NCBI GenBank assembly: GCA_024196135.1
Contig: JAMQCK010000027.1
Coordinates: forward strand, 103,009 to 167,008
DNA length: 64,000 nucleotides
Direction: 5' to 3'
Source of the DNA: Pleurotus ostreatus/Saccharomyces cerevisiae fusant
Taxonomy: Eukaryota; Opisthokonta
Position 1 is the stretch's first letter. Each line of letters begins with the position of its first letter. Positions 10,873 to 22,459 of this stretch are shown here, piece by piece. The notes below the pieces were generated by a model. That model saw only the letters and a list, made by a program, of their open reading frames with translations, did not search any database and was not told the DNA's origin. The translations under genes and the position numbers were made by a program.

Positions 10873-13800
10873 ATGTCTCACTCATGGAGAAGTCGAAAAG
10901 CGCGTCTCTCAGAGCTTCTGCGGAGCGAAGGTGACGAGGAGGCCGACGGGCTGGCCCTGGATCGCCTGCTTCACGGCCAGAATGTAATTGGGAGGACTTG
11001 TGCGTGGCAATGCAATACCTTGTCGGTGGCTTTACTGACGGAGAAACCATTCACAGCGCGCACCGCAGAGATCGACGCGATCCGGTTTCAGAACAAGGAT
11101 CTGAAGGTGCTTGGAACGCTGGAATTTGGTCAATTCGGCGTGGTGCGTCCTCTGGATACCTAGCAATGTCTCCGACTGAAAAGGGAACCAGGTCGATGTC
11201 GTGAACTGCCGTATGGACGGGCGCGTCTACATTCGCAAGTCCATCGAGAAGCAGATCGCGCTGCGCAACCGACAGGTGCGTACGCTACACCTTCATACCC
11301 TTCATTCACTAAACCGCATCCCAGCAATGCTTCCCTCAACTCGAACGCGACCTCCTCGTACGCGCGCGCCTGTCGCAGACAGCCTGGGCGCCACATCTCG
11401 TCTGCGCCTTCCAAACCCTCACACATCTCAACCTCATCATGGACTACGCCGAAGGGGGCACCCTCTGGGACGTCCTCGAGTCCAGCCCGCACGACGGGCG
11501 CATCCCCGAAAGCGACCTCAAGTGGTGGACCCCGCAGCTCGTGAGCGCGATTCACTGGTGCCATTCGCAGGGCTTCGCGCACAGGTAGCTTCCGCATGCC
11601 CCGCACGCGATCCTCCGAGAGCGCTAACGCCGCCCCCAGGGACATCAAGCCGCACAACTTCGTCCTCACCCAGTCCGCGCACGTCCAGCTCATCGACTTC
11701 GGCTCCGCCGCGCCGCTGCTGCCGCCCTGCGAGGACGGGAGCCAGCGGATCGCGAAGCGGTACTGTTTGGTGCCGTGCGGGACGTGCGACTACATCTCTC
11801 CCGAGATCCTGAACGCGCACGAGCAGGCGCTCGTCGCGCTCGAGATGGAGGACGAGGGCGCGAGCGGGCCCGCGGAGGGGTACGGGCGCGAATGCGACTG
11901 GTGGAGCTTGGGCGCGATGTTGTACGAGCTCGCGTACGGCGTCGCGCCGTTCTTTGCCAGGGATGTCGGGCAGACATACGCGAAGATCATGAATCACAAG
12001 GTTTGTCGGATCCTCGTAGCACAGAGCCGGTTGACAGCTGCGTGACAGAGGAGCTTGAGGATGAAGATGAGCGTGCCGCTGTCGGCCGCGTATTGCGACC
12101 TGCTTAAGCGGCTGCTCACGGATGCGGAGTTCCGCTTAGGCAGGCTGAGCGTGCAGGAGATCATTGCGCATACATTCTTCGAGGATGTGGATTGGGTGTC
12201 TTTGCCTTCAAGTACGCCTTTGCACTACCAGGGTTATGCTCCTCTTCCTGATCAATGCTTGCGCAGGTTCACCGCCACCCGGGATTCACCTGCCCCAGTT
12301 TGCGTACAACGAGCAGCCAGCGGTCTCAGTGACTGCCAGCCCATCCTACGCAGACCTCTCCAAGTCGCAGGGCTTCCGCTTCAGCGCGCTCTTCCAGTCT
12401 TCCAGCGATGCAGCCCCATCTACCGGCGCACCTTCCATGCACCAATCTACCGGCGCCCCCTCCATGCTACAATCCTCCATCGGCTCCGCCTCCTCCACTT
12501 CCAGCGACCAAACCGCCGCCTTCATCGGCTTCTCCTGGGGACCTCCCATCGACGCCTTCCCTACCCAACAACCATCCTCACCCGTGCACAGTACCCCACT
12601 CCGCCTACCCTCGTCGACACCCTCCCTCTTCACCCCAGGGCCGCCCTCCCATCTCACTCCCGCACCACCTACCTTCAGGATGCAGACGCCTGGTCCCTTA
12701 CCGGCTCGCTCGGCCTCCGCGCCTGTCCCGCACGCATTCATCACCCCCCTGCGCGGCGTCACCAATAATGGTGTCTCCCATACCGCGCCCCCTAGCACCA
12801 TCCGTCGCAGCGTCCTCCCGCCGCGCAGCTCGCAGACTGCACGCCGCACTATCTCAGACCGCGAAGCCATGCGGCTGCTCGTCGACTGCGTCGGGATGTC
12901 CGCGCGGAAGCGTGTTTTGGATAGTGGGCGGAAACCACGATTACTCAAGGATTTGGGTGGCGGGTTTGGGTCGCTGAAGAAAGCGCTACGGTTCGAGGAG
13001 CCGCCGGAGTTTTCGTTGAACTCGAAGTCGGGGGCGAGCGGGAACTCCAGGTCGGGTAGTGGGAATGAGGAGAGCGGGAACGAGGAGAGCGTGGACGAGC
13101 CGACGCCACGGCCGGCGCGTCGAATACCACCGCCCACGCTCGTCGTACCGCCCCTCGCGGACAAGCGCGTGCCCCTCAACGTGGGCTTCAGCGACGAGAC
13201 GATGCATATCGATGACCCTCGAGGTTACGACTCCCATGGCTATCGTTCTGCAGACGACAGCTCGCTCACACCTCTCGAGACCGACACGGAAACAGAAACC
13301 GAGTCAGAGGGCCCGCCGAGTCCGAGCCCGCGCCCCGGCTCTGCGCTTAGCAGAAGTCGAAGCCAGACACCGACGCTAACGAGCACGTTCCTGCGCAGCG
13401 CGACGCCAACGCTGAATGCGTTCGCCTTCCAGCGGAGCGCGTCGCTGGGCGCGCCGACGCCGACCGCGCAGTCGTTCTCGCTGGCGGGGATGGGTAAGGT
13501 AGAGAGGAGTCTGGGCGGGGAGTCCGTAAGGTCGGCTGCGTCGGGGCCGAGGGTGGCGTCGGGGTCGAAGTTGGTGCCGGGCTCGAAACTGGCGTCAGGG
13601 TCGAAGCCTGCGTCGGGGTCGAAGCCGGTGACGGGCTCGAAGCTAGCGCAGAGTTCGAAGTTAGCATCGGAGACGAGGGTGGCCGCGTCGGGGTCGGGGT
13701 TGAGGGAGTCCAAGGGTAGCAGGCCGGCGCAAACGCGGCGGGGCAGTGCGCCTTTGCTCAACGCGCCGCCCTCCGGGCCATCTGCACCTCTCGCGACTTC

Positions 13801-14089
13801 AACTCCTAGACCGAGGCGGCGAGCATCGGATGCGGATAGACGGGCGCCAGAACCCTGTAGGAAGACGGTCGAGGTCAACACGACCGCTAACGACGAAGAT
13901 CAACGACGACGTCCCCCCGAGCGTGCGCGACATACCCCAGAGCGCACGCGCCACACTCGGTCCGTATCCACGACGACGTTCACCGACGAGGGCTTCGAGT
14001 CGCTCGAGTTGCGCTACACCCAGCTCGTGCGGGACATCAAGGCGATAGAAAGCAGATTGGGGCTGCTGACCACTGGGACGGTGAAATAA
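10873..14089 (+). CDS. AGC-type Ser/Thr protein kinase, DMPK/GEK-like, with long disordered tail
   Basis: The kinase domain is assembled from about six exons: glycine loop [11 protein letters not shown], beta-3 lysine in YIRKSIEK, hinge [13 protein letters not shown], catalytic loop HRDIKPHN, DFG in LIDFGSA, activation segment [11 protein letters not shown], then [23 protein letters not shown]. The WWSLG...YE...G..PF pattern and the CGT.DYISPE form match the myotonic-dystrophy-kinase branch of AGC kinases, which act on actomyosin and polarity downstream of small GTPases. All catalytic residues are present. After the domain (about 12220) come some 600 residues rich in Ser, Pro and Arg, with an 18-base repeat tract and a short terminal heptad-like helix ([20 protein letters not shown]). 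The N-terminal exons before the glycine loop are uncertain. Confidence 0.8.
13556..13663 (+). repeat. 18-bp in-frame minisatellite in the kinase tail
   Basis: Six 18-base units encode variants of (A/V)(S/P/T)GSK(L/P). The lengths match exactly, so the frame is preserved. Being in a disordered tail, copy number could vary without affecting catalysis. Confidence 0.75.
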
Positions 14090-14376
14090 GAGGGTTGGAT
14101 ACATAGCTCGCGCATTCCCCTGCATAGACTCTGGGCTCCTACCTGACACTCACATTCTGTACATGCCGCATATTCTCTGAACGTATATACCGCACATTAT
14201 TTCACTGTACACTGTCCCTGTTGTACGCTAGTACCACTGCGCATATCGAGCTGATGCATGATGAGCTCAATATACTGTCCGTCTTCATCTTTGGTCGCCA
14301 ACTCCTTCGACTCCTCCCTATCTCCGTGGCACGTCGACGTCGTCCGACAGTATCATCCCCACCAAGACCGTGACGC

Positions 14377-15239
14377 TCAGGGCAGGGGTACGACCTGCAG
14401 GACTACCCCGTAGCAATTCTTGGAATCCTTGTCCGGCGAGGAAATATTGTAATAGACCACGTTCTTGTTCCAGTAGTCCCCGGTCGGGCACAGCGACCAA
14501 AGAGGATCCTGCCCATTTGGGACAAGCGTCGCATACTTGTGATGGTGAGCTGTGCGTGGAGTGAGCTAGTGTGCGGGCATAGAGTGGGACAGGATGGACC
14601 GGGATAGGATAGAGCGAGACGGATGAATTCAGCGGAAGCACTCACTCGCATGAATTGCAGTGTACACATCATGCTCGACGGCTCCCCACCAGCTCCCTGA
14701 TACCCAAGTCATTTTTTCGCCTGAGGTAATCGTCGACGCGTTGGTGTCCCTGTTCCCGCGTGGACTTAGTGATACACGCTACACTGAAGACAGCACAAAA
14801 GCACGCACCACGAGCCGCTACTGGAATAAGCGCGCAAGGCTCCGTTGACTAGCCCGAGACTGGGAAAGACGTCGACGTGCACGGATGACCACGTCTAGTG
14901 CACGTCGGGAAGCGATCAGCCTAAGCAAGTGATAGCGCAGAGAAGTCGTCGACTCACCGACGTGGAAAATCCGCCTGAGCCATGGACGTAATCTAGGCAG
15001 AGGTCAGCGTGTGCAAAGTTAGGCTCACTGAACGAGGTCATACAGTCATAGCCGAGGACCAGGGGCACGCCGGTGTCGTTGGCATTCGGGAGGGTCGTGT
15101 TCAGCGCAGCAAGCGTGAAATTATACGGCAGCGACTTCAGTGGGGCAGAAGTCGTCGTCACTGGCTGTGCAGCAGCAGCTGGGGCCAGGAAAGCAGAGAT
15201 GGCAAGCCCGACGAAGAGCGTAAGAAGGTTGGTCTGCAT
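14377..15239 (-). CDS. Small secreted protein, family copy A
   Basis: First of five homologous genes. The signal peptide (MQTNLLTLFVGLAISAFLA, then PAAAAQ) leads into the family core LPYNFTLAALNTTLPNAND with TGVPLVLG. Later exons include NASTITSGEKMTWVSGSWW, a link ending YTAIHA, HHHKYATLVPNGQDPLWSLC, VVYYNISS and the end CYGVVLQVVPLP with stop at 14377-14379. The conserved cysteines in WSLC and (D/N)CY could form a disulfide, and several N-glycosylation sequons occur. About six exons. I do not recognise the family; Ca- or carbohydrate-binding cannot be read from it. Extracellular location is inferred from the signal peptide. Confidence 0.75.
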
Positions 15240-15328
15240 GGTGAGCTTGTGAAGTTAAGATGGTTCAGATGCTGAGTGGCTGGTGGGCAGTCGTTGGTGA
15301 GCAAAAAAGCTGAGCGGTCGGGTACGCT

Positions 15329-15335
15329 CTTATAG
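15329..15335 (-). promoter_or_regulatory. TATA box of copy A
   Basis: CTATAAG on the minus strand, about 90 bases upstream of the copy A start codon. Confidence 0.5.
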
Positions 15336-15356
15336 TGGAGGAAAATCATCTAGCTC

Positions 15357-15378
15357 GTCCAGGAATACGTTGACAAGC
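15357..15378 (-). promoter_or_regulatory. Shared upstream element of the secreted family, copy A
   Basis: Read on the minus strand it is CTTGTCAACGTATTCCTGGA, ending 22 bases before the TATA box. Similar sequence at similar spacing lies before copies B, C and D, so it is a candidate transcription-factor site. Function is inferred from conservation only. Confidence 0.5.
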
Positions 15379-15459
15379 GGTCGTTGAAAACCCCCGTCCA
15401 TCCTGCCTTTCCATCAGGCGCGGGTCGGTAGTATAACGGGCGCGACGGCGATGGACTTG

Positions 15460-15507
15460 CTGACGAGAGGGTAAATCTGCACGCTGGCGAGAGGGTAGAT
15501 CTGCACG
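15460..15507 (-). repeat. 24-bp tandem duplication in the copy A promoter
   Basis: Copies at 15460-15483 and 15484-15507 contain GAGAGGGTARATCTGCACG and differ at two positions. The single-copy equivalent, CTGGCGAGAGGGTA, lies upstream of copy E at about 44996-45009, so the duplication arose in the A promoter. The rest of 15508-15912 holds no gene. Confidence 0.7.
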
Positions 15508-15912
15508 CCGAGGGTTGGTGTACGGGTTTGAGATGACAGCTGTCGGGTATGGCCCCCGCGGCTGACTTGCGCTGAGCTCACCATTGCGTACCACTCTCAA
15601 GAGTTGCTAGCAGTGGAAGAAAGTGAACATTGCGTGACTGCGCGCCCGGCAGCTTCCGAAAGGATCACGTGAGATGGACCTACAGGTATACACCTGCGCT
15701 TCGCATTGGCTTCGCAGCAGGCAATAGCGATTGAATCAAAGTACACAAAATAGAGGGTGATGCGACTCCTGTTTAGGATTTTCTGCTTCAACACAGATTC
15801 CTCAAAATTCACAAGTAAATATCTACCGTTCTCTCTGAACACCGACCGTAACATTGATCCCATCCTTTTCCACCTCTTTCACTCCGATGGCATTCCCATC
15901 GACATCAGCCTT

Positions 15913-16830
15913 TTAGTGATGCTCGGGTATAATCTGCAGGATAACCTTGTGGCAATTCTTGTCCGGAATGGGAGCGCTGGGATCCGCCGAGACGTTGTAT
16001 ATCACGTTGCTATCACCAAGTTGCAGAACGCAGAGCGACCAGAGGGAATCATGCCCATATGCTGCAAGCGACGCGTATTTATGATGTTGCGCTGAAAAAA
16101 ACAGTAATCAGTTGAAATTTGACGAGAGGGACCGAGGACGCGCGGGTGCTCGTGGAAACTCACCGCCATGTAGGGCAGTGAACTGGTCTATGTTGGGATT
16201 CCAGGGATCTCCGCTCTCGATCCACCACATCTGCTCGTCCGACATGATCTTTGATGCGTTGGCGTTCCTATTGGGGTGTGTATCCCGTCAGACGCGATGC
16301 GGCGAGAGCAGAGATGAAGCGGATCGAGAGCGAAGACAAGATGAATCGGGAGCACAGATACGCACTTCGTTCCATCGTAGGCACGCAGTGCACCGTTGAC
16401 GAGCGCCAGGCTTGGGAACGCGCTTGGCCAGCCGGTCGATGCCCACGTCTGTATGTGCGACGTCAATGATCAAGAAAGACCAAGACGAAGTCGGTGTTCC
16501 AAACAGAGTCGATGATCAAGCCAGACAGCGACGTAGAATGCGATACGAACCGTCGTGGTGAAGAACGTTGCCCCATGAATACCACCTGTACGATAGCGTC
16601 AAGGCGGTCAGAGATAGTGCACAATAGAAACACTTGCCATGCCCCGTAATAACAAGAGGCACGCCGGTGTCGTTGACGTTCGGGAGAGTCGTGTTCAGCG
16701 CGGCGAGCGTGAAGCGGTAAGGTAGTGTCTTCATGGGAGCGGAGGATGCTGGCGATTGAGCAAGAGAAAATGTAGTCGTCGCCAGCATGACCGCGAGCGC
16801 GAAGATGGGTGAGAAGATGTTGTACTGCAT
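15913..16830 (-). CDS. Small secreted protein, family copy B
   Basis: Same family and strand as copy A, immediately downstream. The start at 16828-16830 gives the signal peptide MQYNIFSPIFALAVMLATTT, then FSLAQ; an upstream in-frame ATG at 16917 would bury the signal and is unlikely. The core is LPYRFTLAALNTTLPNVND. Middle exons include NASKIMSDEQMWWIESGDPW and IDQFTALHG. The end is QHHKYASLAAYGHDSLWSLC ... NVIYNVSADPSAPIPDKNCH, finishing VILQIIPEHH with stop at 15913-15915. Conserved Cys pair and sequons are present. The function is unknown; tandem position beside A indicates local duplication. Confidence 0.75.
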
Positions 16831-16933
16831 GGAGATTTGGAGGCGGAGAAGCGACTGCCTGGTCTCCTGAAGAATAGCTGTGAAGTCGGAGAGCTGAGGG
16901 CGGTTGAGCAAGAGCACTCGGTGTATCGGCAGA

Positions 16934-16941
16934 GGTTTATA
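16934..16941 (-). promoter_or_regulatory. TATA box of copy B
   Basis: GTATAAAC on the minus strand, about 105 bases before the copy B start. Confidence 0.5.
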
Positions 16942-16963
16942 CTCCTTGGAAGTGTTCAGATTT

Positions 16964-16983
16964 ATCCAGGAATATCGTTACCA
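16964..16983 (-). promoter_or_regulatory. Shared upstream element, copy B
   Basis: Minus-strand reading CTGGTAACGATATTCCTGGA, 23 bases before the TATA box. It resembles the elements before A, C and D. Confidence 0.5.
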
Positions 16984-17080
16984 GTCGTCTCATCAAAAGC
17001 TCATCCGTGCCACTGTCGTCGTGCTTGCGCGTGCCGTGAGTATCGGAGCAGGCGACGACGGAATTGCTCCACAATGGGCA

Positions 17081-17128
17081 CGTAGACCTTCATACCTAGA
17101 ACTTGAAACTTCGCGGGAGGACTTGCAC
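17081..17128 (-). repeat. Upstream block shared by copies B and D
   Basis: About 48 bases, read on the minus strand, match 22993-23041 on the plus strand with only a few differences (shared core GGTATGAAGGTCTACG). In both cases the block lies about 230-250 bases upstream of the start codon in the same orientation relative to the gene, so it is part of a duplicated promoter. The remainder of 16984-17753 has no gene, only a 24-bp direct repeat (TTCCAGTAGARGTACAG) at 17458 and 17482. Confidence 0.7.
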
Positions 17129-17753
17129 GCTCATAATGAGGAGACCGACCTTCACGCAGAGTATATAGGAATCGGTGTTGGCAGTAGACCTCCCGCGCTT
17201 TGACCGACCGCTGATGCTCAGGTCGTCGCGTCAGAGCGCCCCATACTTTTTCACGAGCGTTCCATACTTGCGCGGGAGGGTTCTGATCTTGTGCACGAAA
17301 TACCGCAGATGCCAAAGGAGATCAATTGGCTACACTTGGCAGCGATACAGAAGCGGAGCCATACATGATACAGACGAGCCGGACTTGATTAGAGAGTGTA
17401 TGATACAATAGGAGACTGGTGCGAGATAGCGTTGTGCAGAGCGTCGACGTGGGTGATTTCCAGTAGAGGTACAGAGGGTGGTTCCAGTAGAAGTACAGTA
17501 GTGTAAGACGGTGAAAGGCGAGAGAAGCGACAGAGGCACAGAGAGGTAATTCCATGACGAGAGGAGAAAGAGGCGCAGGCGGAGACAAGGAGACGAAGTT
17601 GAGGAGTCGCGAGTAGAGAAAGCGATGAGGCACAGATCGATGAGGTGGGAAAAGCAGAGACATCGCAGGACGAGCCTTATCTAGTGTCGGGTCGAAAGGC
17701 GAGAGATGACGAGAGAGCACGAAGGTAAGGCCCCCAGAGCCAGTCGAAGACCA

Positions 17754-18772
17754 TCAAACCGCCATCGAGATACCGACCATCGCAGGCCAGACGATGAAGA
17801 CGAGCTTGAACTTCAGGCGCTCCCAGTCAATCGCGCCAGACGACGACCAGCCAAAGCCACGCAGCGCGCTGTTGTACTCGTGATTTTTGACGGGCGGGTG
17901 ATAGACGGAGCTGACGTTGCGCGCGCCGTCGCCCTGAGCCTGGCCACCGTAGCCATCGCTACCGCCGTGGCCTTCATCTTCTTCCTGCGCTTCCTCCTTC
18001 TCCGGCTCGTCCGCCTGCTTTAGGGATGGTGCGGTCTGCTGCAAAGACGGCGCGGTTACCGTGAGGTGCGAGGGAGCCGGCATCGCGGCGGCGCCCGCGA
18101 GCGTAGTCGTCAGCGTGGTCGAGGGGAGCACGAGAGTGAGGAGGTGCGGCGCGGCTGTTTCGTTTGGTGCGAGCGTAGATTTTTCGTCGTGTACGAGTGT
18201 GGCGGCGAAGGGCATCATATCCGTCTCGACAACAGGTGCGCTAGGATTGGCGTCGGCATCCCCTTTGCTGGCGATGGCAAAGTCCGCCGTGTAGATGGTG
18301 CCGTAGCGGGCGTGTTGCGGGACGAAGTGAAGCGCGCTGTGGGGTGGGGAATAGGGACGTAAGAAAGCTGCGATAGAGCGGGAGGGGAGGCCTTACTAGC
18401 GAGGCGCGCTGTAGTCAAGATCGGGCGGAAGTGCCACGGCGAGGCTGCGGGTGGTGGGGTCAACGCTATCGCTGAGCGTGTAGAGGTAGGTCTGGATGTA
18501 GAGGGGGGGAATGGCGAGGGACGCGGGGCAGGGTAAGCATCATCAGGATTCACGAGTACAGTCGAGGTGCGCACGTTGTTTGCCGCGAACAGGTCCAGTT
18601 TCATGGGCCCCATTTGGCTGAGATGCGGTGCGCTCCCGTCATCTGTCCATTTGATCATTTCATCCTTTCCGACGTGAAGTGTTGTCTTCGCGATGGGACG
18701 AGTCGGATAGAGCGCGCCGCGAGCCAGAGGTAAGGACGCCAGCAAGGTTCCGAGTATTGTTGATTTTCGCAT
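17754..18772 (-). CDS. Kre9/Knh1-like secreted, probably GPI-anchored wall protein
   Basis: The signal peptide MRKSTILGTLLASLPLARG is followed by the N-terminal pattern ALYPTRPIAKTTLHVGK with IKWTDDG and MKLDLFAAN, typical of the fungal Ser/Thr-rich GPI-anchored Kre9/Knh1 domain. After an intron come YLYTLSDSVDPTTRSLAVAL, then RYGTIYTADFAIASKGDADA, completing the domain of about 110 residues. The tail is rich in Ala, Pro, Thr and acidic residues and ends in the hydrophobic segment FKLVFIVWPAMVGISMAV, consistent with a GPI signal or membrane anchor. Family members in yeasts affect beta-1,6-glucan assembly; in basidiomycetes the role is inferred. At least three exons. It separates secreted copies B and C. 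Confidence 0.75.
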
Positions 18773-19347
18773 TGTTTGCGGTGAGATATTTCAGTCTTCC
18801 AGTTTGAGTAGGTATCCGGTAAAGGCGTTTCGCGGAGGAACAAGATGGAAGTTGAGGTTGAGATGAAGAAGGACGCTTGTTACACCTTGTTTGCACATGT
18901 GATTGCCGAGGGGCGTCGGACCACGTGCCTGTTTGATTACCGGCTGTTGTTCTCGAATCTCCTTCCGGCAGTCACTTTGTTCCTGCCCTTGTACTTCGGC
19001 CGCGTCTTAGCCGCATTCTATTGTTCAGATCGCCTCGTTGGACGATCAGCCGCCCGCGCAGCACATCGAGGGTTACCTGCAGACACGTCCACGCCGCCAG
19101 CATGCAGGCAGGTGAGCCCAGAACGCAGCGCGTTGCACAGGGATCCGACGTCCTCGCGCCCATTATTACCGGCCTGACGGCAAGCGCACGCCAGGGCGAT
19201 GACAGAATGAACGGGACTTTACGACGGCTTGACACAATATCCCTTGCTAAACTAAAGTCCGCCTTGTAGTATAAGAACATGCCTCTGCGCCGCGCACCGC
19301 TTTCAGTCGAGACGGCCACCCATCCCCGCACTCAGTTCAGAACCGTC
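18773..19347. other. Divergent promoter region between Kre9-like gene and copy C
   Basis: The two genes are transcribed away from each other, so this 575-base interval should contain both promoters. Elements for copy C are listed separately. No other gene seen. Confidence 0.5.
19229..19275 (+). promoter_or_regulatory. Upstream element and TATA box of copy C
   Basis: TTGACACAATATCCCTTG at 19229-19246 resembles the elements before A, B and D, and the TATA box TATAAG lies at 19270-19275, 24 bases further on and about 75 bases before the start codon. Confidence 0.45.
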
Positions 19348-20377
19348 ATGTCGCCGAGTCTCCCTTCAATTTTCGTCGCGCTCGCGCTGTCTTTGATCTT
19401 GGCGCCGACTTCGCTCGCGCAGAGGAAGACGCTGCCCTATAACTTCACGCTTGCTGCTGTGAACACGACACTCCCCAATGCTAACGGAACCGGCGTGCCT
19501 CTTGTTCTCGGATCCGCAGGTAAGGCGGCTGGAAGTATTCATACTTTCTCGTATATGAATCGTTCGACAGGTGCAGTACCCGGCGCCTCCTTCTACATCA
19601 CGTCGGTCAGTTATCCTCTTCGCTGTCGATTCCCTTCTGCTCATCGACGCTTCCTCTTTCTAATCGACGCCTTGCATACAGACGTACGCCTCGTACCCAT
19701 ACAACGACTACCCAAAGCTCGCGCTAGTAAACGGTCAGCTGCGAGCGTATGACAGGTATGGCAATTGGTGAGTATCTTCTGGGACGTCACTCGCATCGCT
19801 TCTGAGGCGCGTTATGTCCGGATAGGCATACCAACGCGACGGCGCTGAGCTCGGGGAACGAGATGGGCTGGCTGTCGACGACGTTGGGCGGCTCGGAGTC
19901 CAATCAGTTCACAGCCCTTCATGCGAGTGAGTGTTCCATTACTTTGACATGCCAATACCTTGACGTGCTAAATGGTCGTGATCTTCACCTCAATAATGTT
20001 GACTTACCCTCCCTCCCCCAGCCCGCCACCACCGCTATGCCTCCCTCGCCGTGCACGCCACCGACTCGCCCTCTTGGCACGGCACCGACGCGCTCTGGTC
20101 CCTCTGCCCCAGCACGCAGTTCCGCGGGAAGAACGAGGTCGTGTACAATGTGTCCTCGACGTCTCAGTACTATCCGTTCAACGTGACGGACTGCTATAAG
20201 GTCACGTTGCAGATTGTGCCGCTGCGCTGGTGGGGGGATGAGGCGGAGGGCGTGGAAGCAGTTGACGGCGGGGATGGCGATGATACTGATGCGGCGGAGG
20301 ATGGAGTGGAGGATGGGGCTGGCGACGTTGGGGGAGGTGATCCCACAGCGAACTCTACGACCTCCGCGACGAACTGA
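19348..20377 (+). CDS. Small secreted protein, family copy C, with acidic tail
   Basis: The signal peptide MSPSLPSIFVALALSLILAP ends before SLAQ; the core is RKTLPYNFTLAAVNTTLP with NANGTGVPLVLG. Exons then give GASFYITS, YASYPYNDYPKLALVNGQLR, NATALSSGNEMGWLSTTLGG, NQFTALHA, HHRYASLAVHATDSPSWHG, ALWSLCPS and DCYKVTLQIVPL. Unlike the other copies it does not stop after VPL but continues about 50 residues, very rich in Asp, Glu and Gly, ending TANSTTSATN. About six exons. Cys in WSLC and DCY are conserved. The function is unknown; the acidic tail could be a late readthrough extension or a cation-binding or wall-retention tail. Confidence 0.75.
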
Positions 20378-22459
20378 TTACTGCATCGGAAAAAGTGCAC
20401 CTGGTGTTATGGCGAGAGAAGACGCGCTATAATGTCTCGATCTGCTAAAATATTACGGTCGTGTTATGGCTTGATGTCCGTATGACTACAACTTGTATCG
20501 CACATCTGCGCACGTTATACCTTGAGGGTCTCCGTGTTATAGCAGACCACAGCAGTATGCCCTTCGACCTAAGGCGAGCTTCAGCACCACTCGTGTGGTG
20601 CTATAGCGTCTCTCTTCACCGAGACTAGACGACGATAGCGTGTTACGGCAGATCACCTGCGCTACTGCGACTCACAGCGCCCTCTCGCCGTAGCCTGCCA
20701 CTACCAGAATATTTGATAGGGAAAAATCGATTTATTGCCTTTAAATATGTGATACATGCGTATCCTACTTGTACGTCCGAATAACCTACGGACAAACAAT
20801 AAAACCACCTACGATTGATCATTAAAGTGATAAAACCATGAAACCATGCGTCCCGCAGCCGCATCTGTTCCGCAGGTCATAGCGAATGTCTAGGCGGAGG
20901 TCAGTCAGAGGGACGCACAACGGGGAAGCGAACGCTCACTGACGTCCCTAAGTCCCGACTTTGCGCTGCCGCAAGGAAGTTAGTGAACGGAGCGCGAACC
21001 GTAAATCCAAGCTCACCGGATGCAGAGCACGTCGCCCTCGCACGTCACAGACTGATATATGATCCACGGCCTGCGAATATAGAACTCCTATCTACCCTTC
21101 CGATGCTGCCGCCTGTAAAAATGCGCCACACCGAAAAAAGAAGTATCCTACTTACCATTTGCGCGCCGAGGAGGTTGCTCTGCCGCATTTGATGACATGT
21201 ACAGGCTGATTTCGTCGTAAAGTGCGCCTATCGCAAGTCCGGAAGGAAGGGAGAAGGGGCGCAATCTCGAGATGAAGGTCGCGGACAAGTCGTCGTGCTG
21301 CCGACTTGCTTACAAATAAAGTGACTCGGCATCTGCCGCATCGGCACGTTCCAATGTGGCGCAATTTCGTTGACTTTCTCTCGGCTTCGACCCCGCTTCG
21401 ACGGCCTACAACAAATTGGATTTTCTAGACGATGTCGAGCCTACGCTCTGCGCTCGGGGCCAGCTCGCGACTCAACTCCCGAGCCTTAGTTCCTCCAATC
21501 AGCCCACAACGTCGCTGGTCCTATTCACCGTGTCTCACGACTTGTCCGAAATTCAAACTGTGCAGGCCGAAGCCATGGCCTTGTGGCGTCATGCCGTCCC
21601 TAACATTTCGTTTCGTTCTCGTTCTGCCTCCCACCCTATCCATCTGGCGCACACTCCTCTACGTCTGCCGCCTCGCCTTCGAGCCAAGCTGCTTCCTAAC
21701 TTCCGCCGCCAGCGGTCACCCACCGCTCTATGCCTGTCTTCAGAACAGCCACGCCCTAGGCACGGCGCTTCATCCGCCACCTTCGATCTCGCACAACTTT
21801 CATATTAGACTCAATCAAGCCCGTCGGAACGCTATGTCCCTCAACTCATACCTCCATCCTGTCGAGCATCTCCCTAGCAGGACTTGTAGGCGATAGCATA
21901 GACGCGTAGCAGACCTTGCAACCAATCCAGTCGAATCACAATGTAATCCTCATCATAAAATCTCTTTGTGTTGAACGACATTTGAAGTAAACATCAGTGC
22001 TGCGTGCTAAAGTATGTTTAACACAATTATAAGAGGAGCCTGAAGACGTGTGGCTCAACATGCCAGTTCTGGAGAGCTACGTCGCGCTACACACGTTCGC
22101 GACCTCTCTTAGAATATACTGCTCAGTCATACAGCAGCAGCGGCCGGTGTTAAAACGCGTTCCCGTCTCTTATATTGTGACATGGTTTGCTATAGCATTG
22201 CGCGCGCGAGACTACATTGCGCCATAATCAAGTCGATGAAATGTTGGGCTATAACACCGGGGTCAGTTTTCTGATGTGTATCGCTATGACCTGGACTGCG
22301 TTCGCTACGACTATGACTCGGACCTCGTACGTATAATGTATCCCAGAGACTCGGACACGACTTCTTGCTTACTTCAGTATCCGGACTCGTACTCTGATAC
22401 CTTAGCTTCAGATTTGTAGGGTAATCGTTCTGTTCGAAGCAGATGCGCGGCGTTCAAGT
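20378..22459. other. Gene-free interval with short repeats
   Basis: No gene can be supported. A perfect 8-base hairpin with a 4-base loop (AGCACCAC/GTGGTGCT) is at 20583-20602. The phrase CGTGTTAYRGCAGAYCAC occurs at about 20532 and 20639, with a related CGTGTTATGGC at about 20460. Overlapping open frames around 21416-21896 have no recognised motif. The interval may be decayed repetitive DNA. Confidence 0.35.

Noticed and set aside
21416..21896. Overlapping plus-strand frames of 130-154 codons beginning MSSLRSALGASSRLNSRALV
   Set aside because: The start resembles a mitochondrial presequence but nothing downstream is recognisable and there is no second exon; possibly a gene relic, not supportable as a gene.
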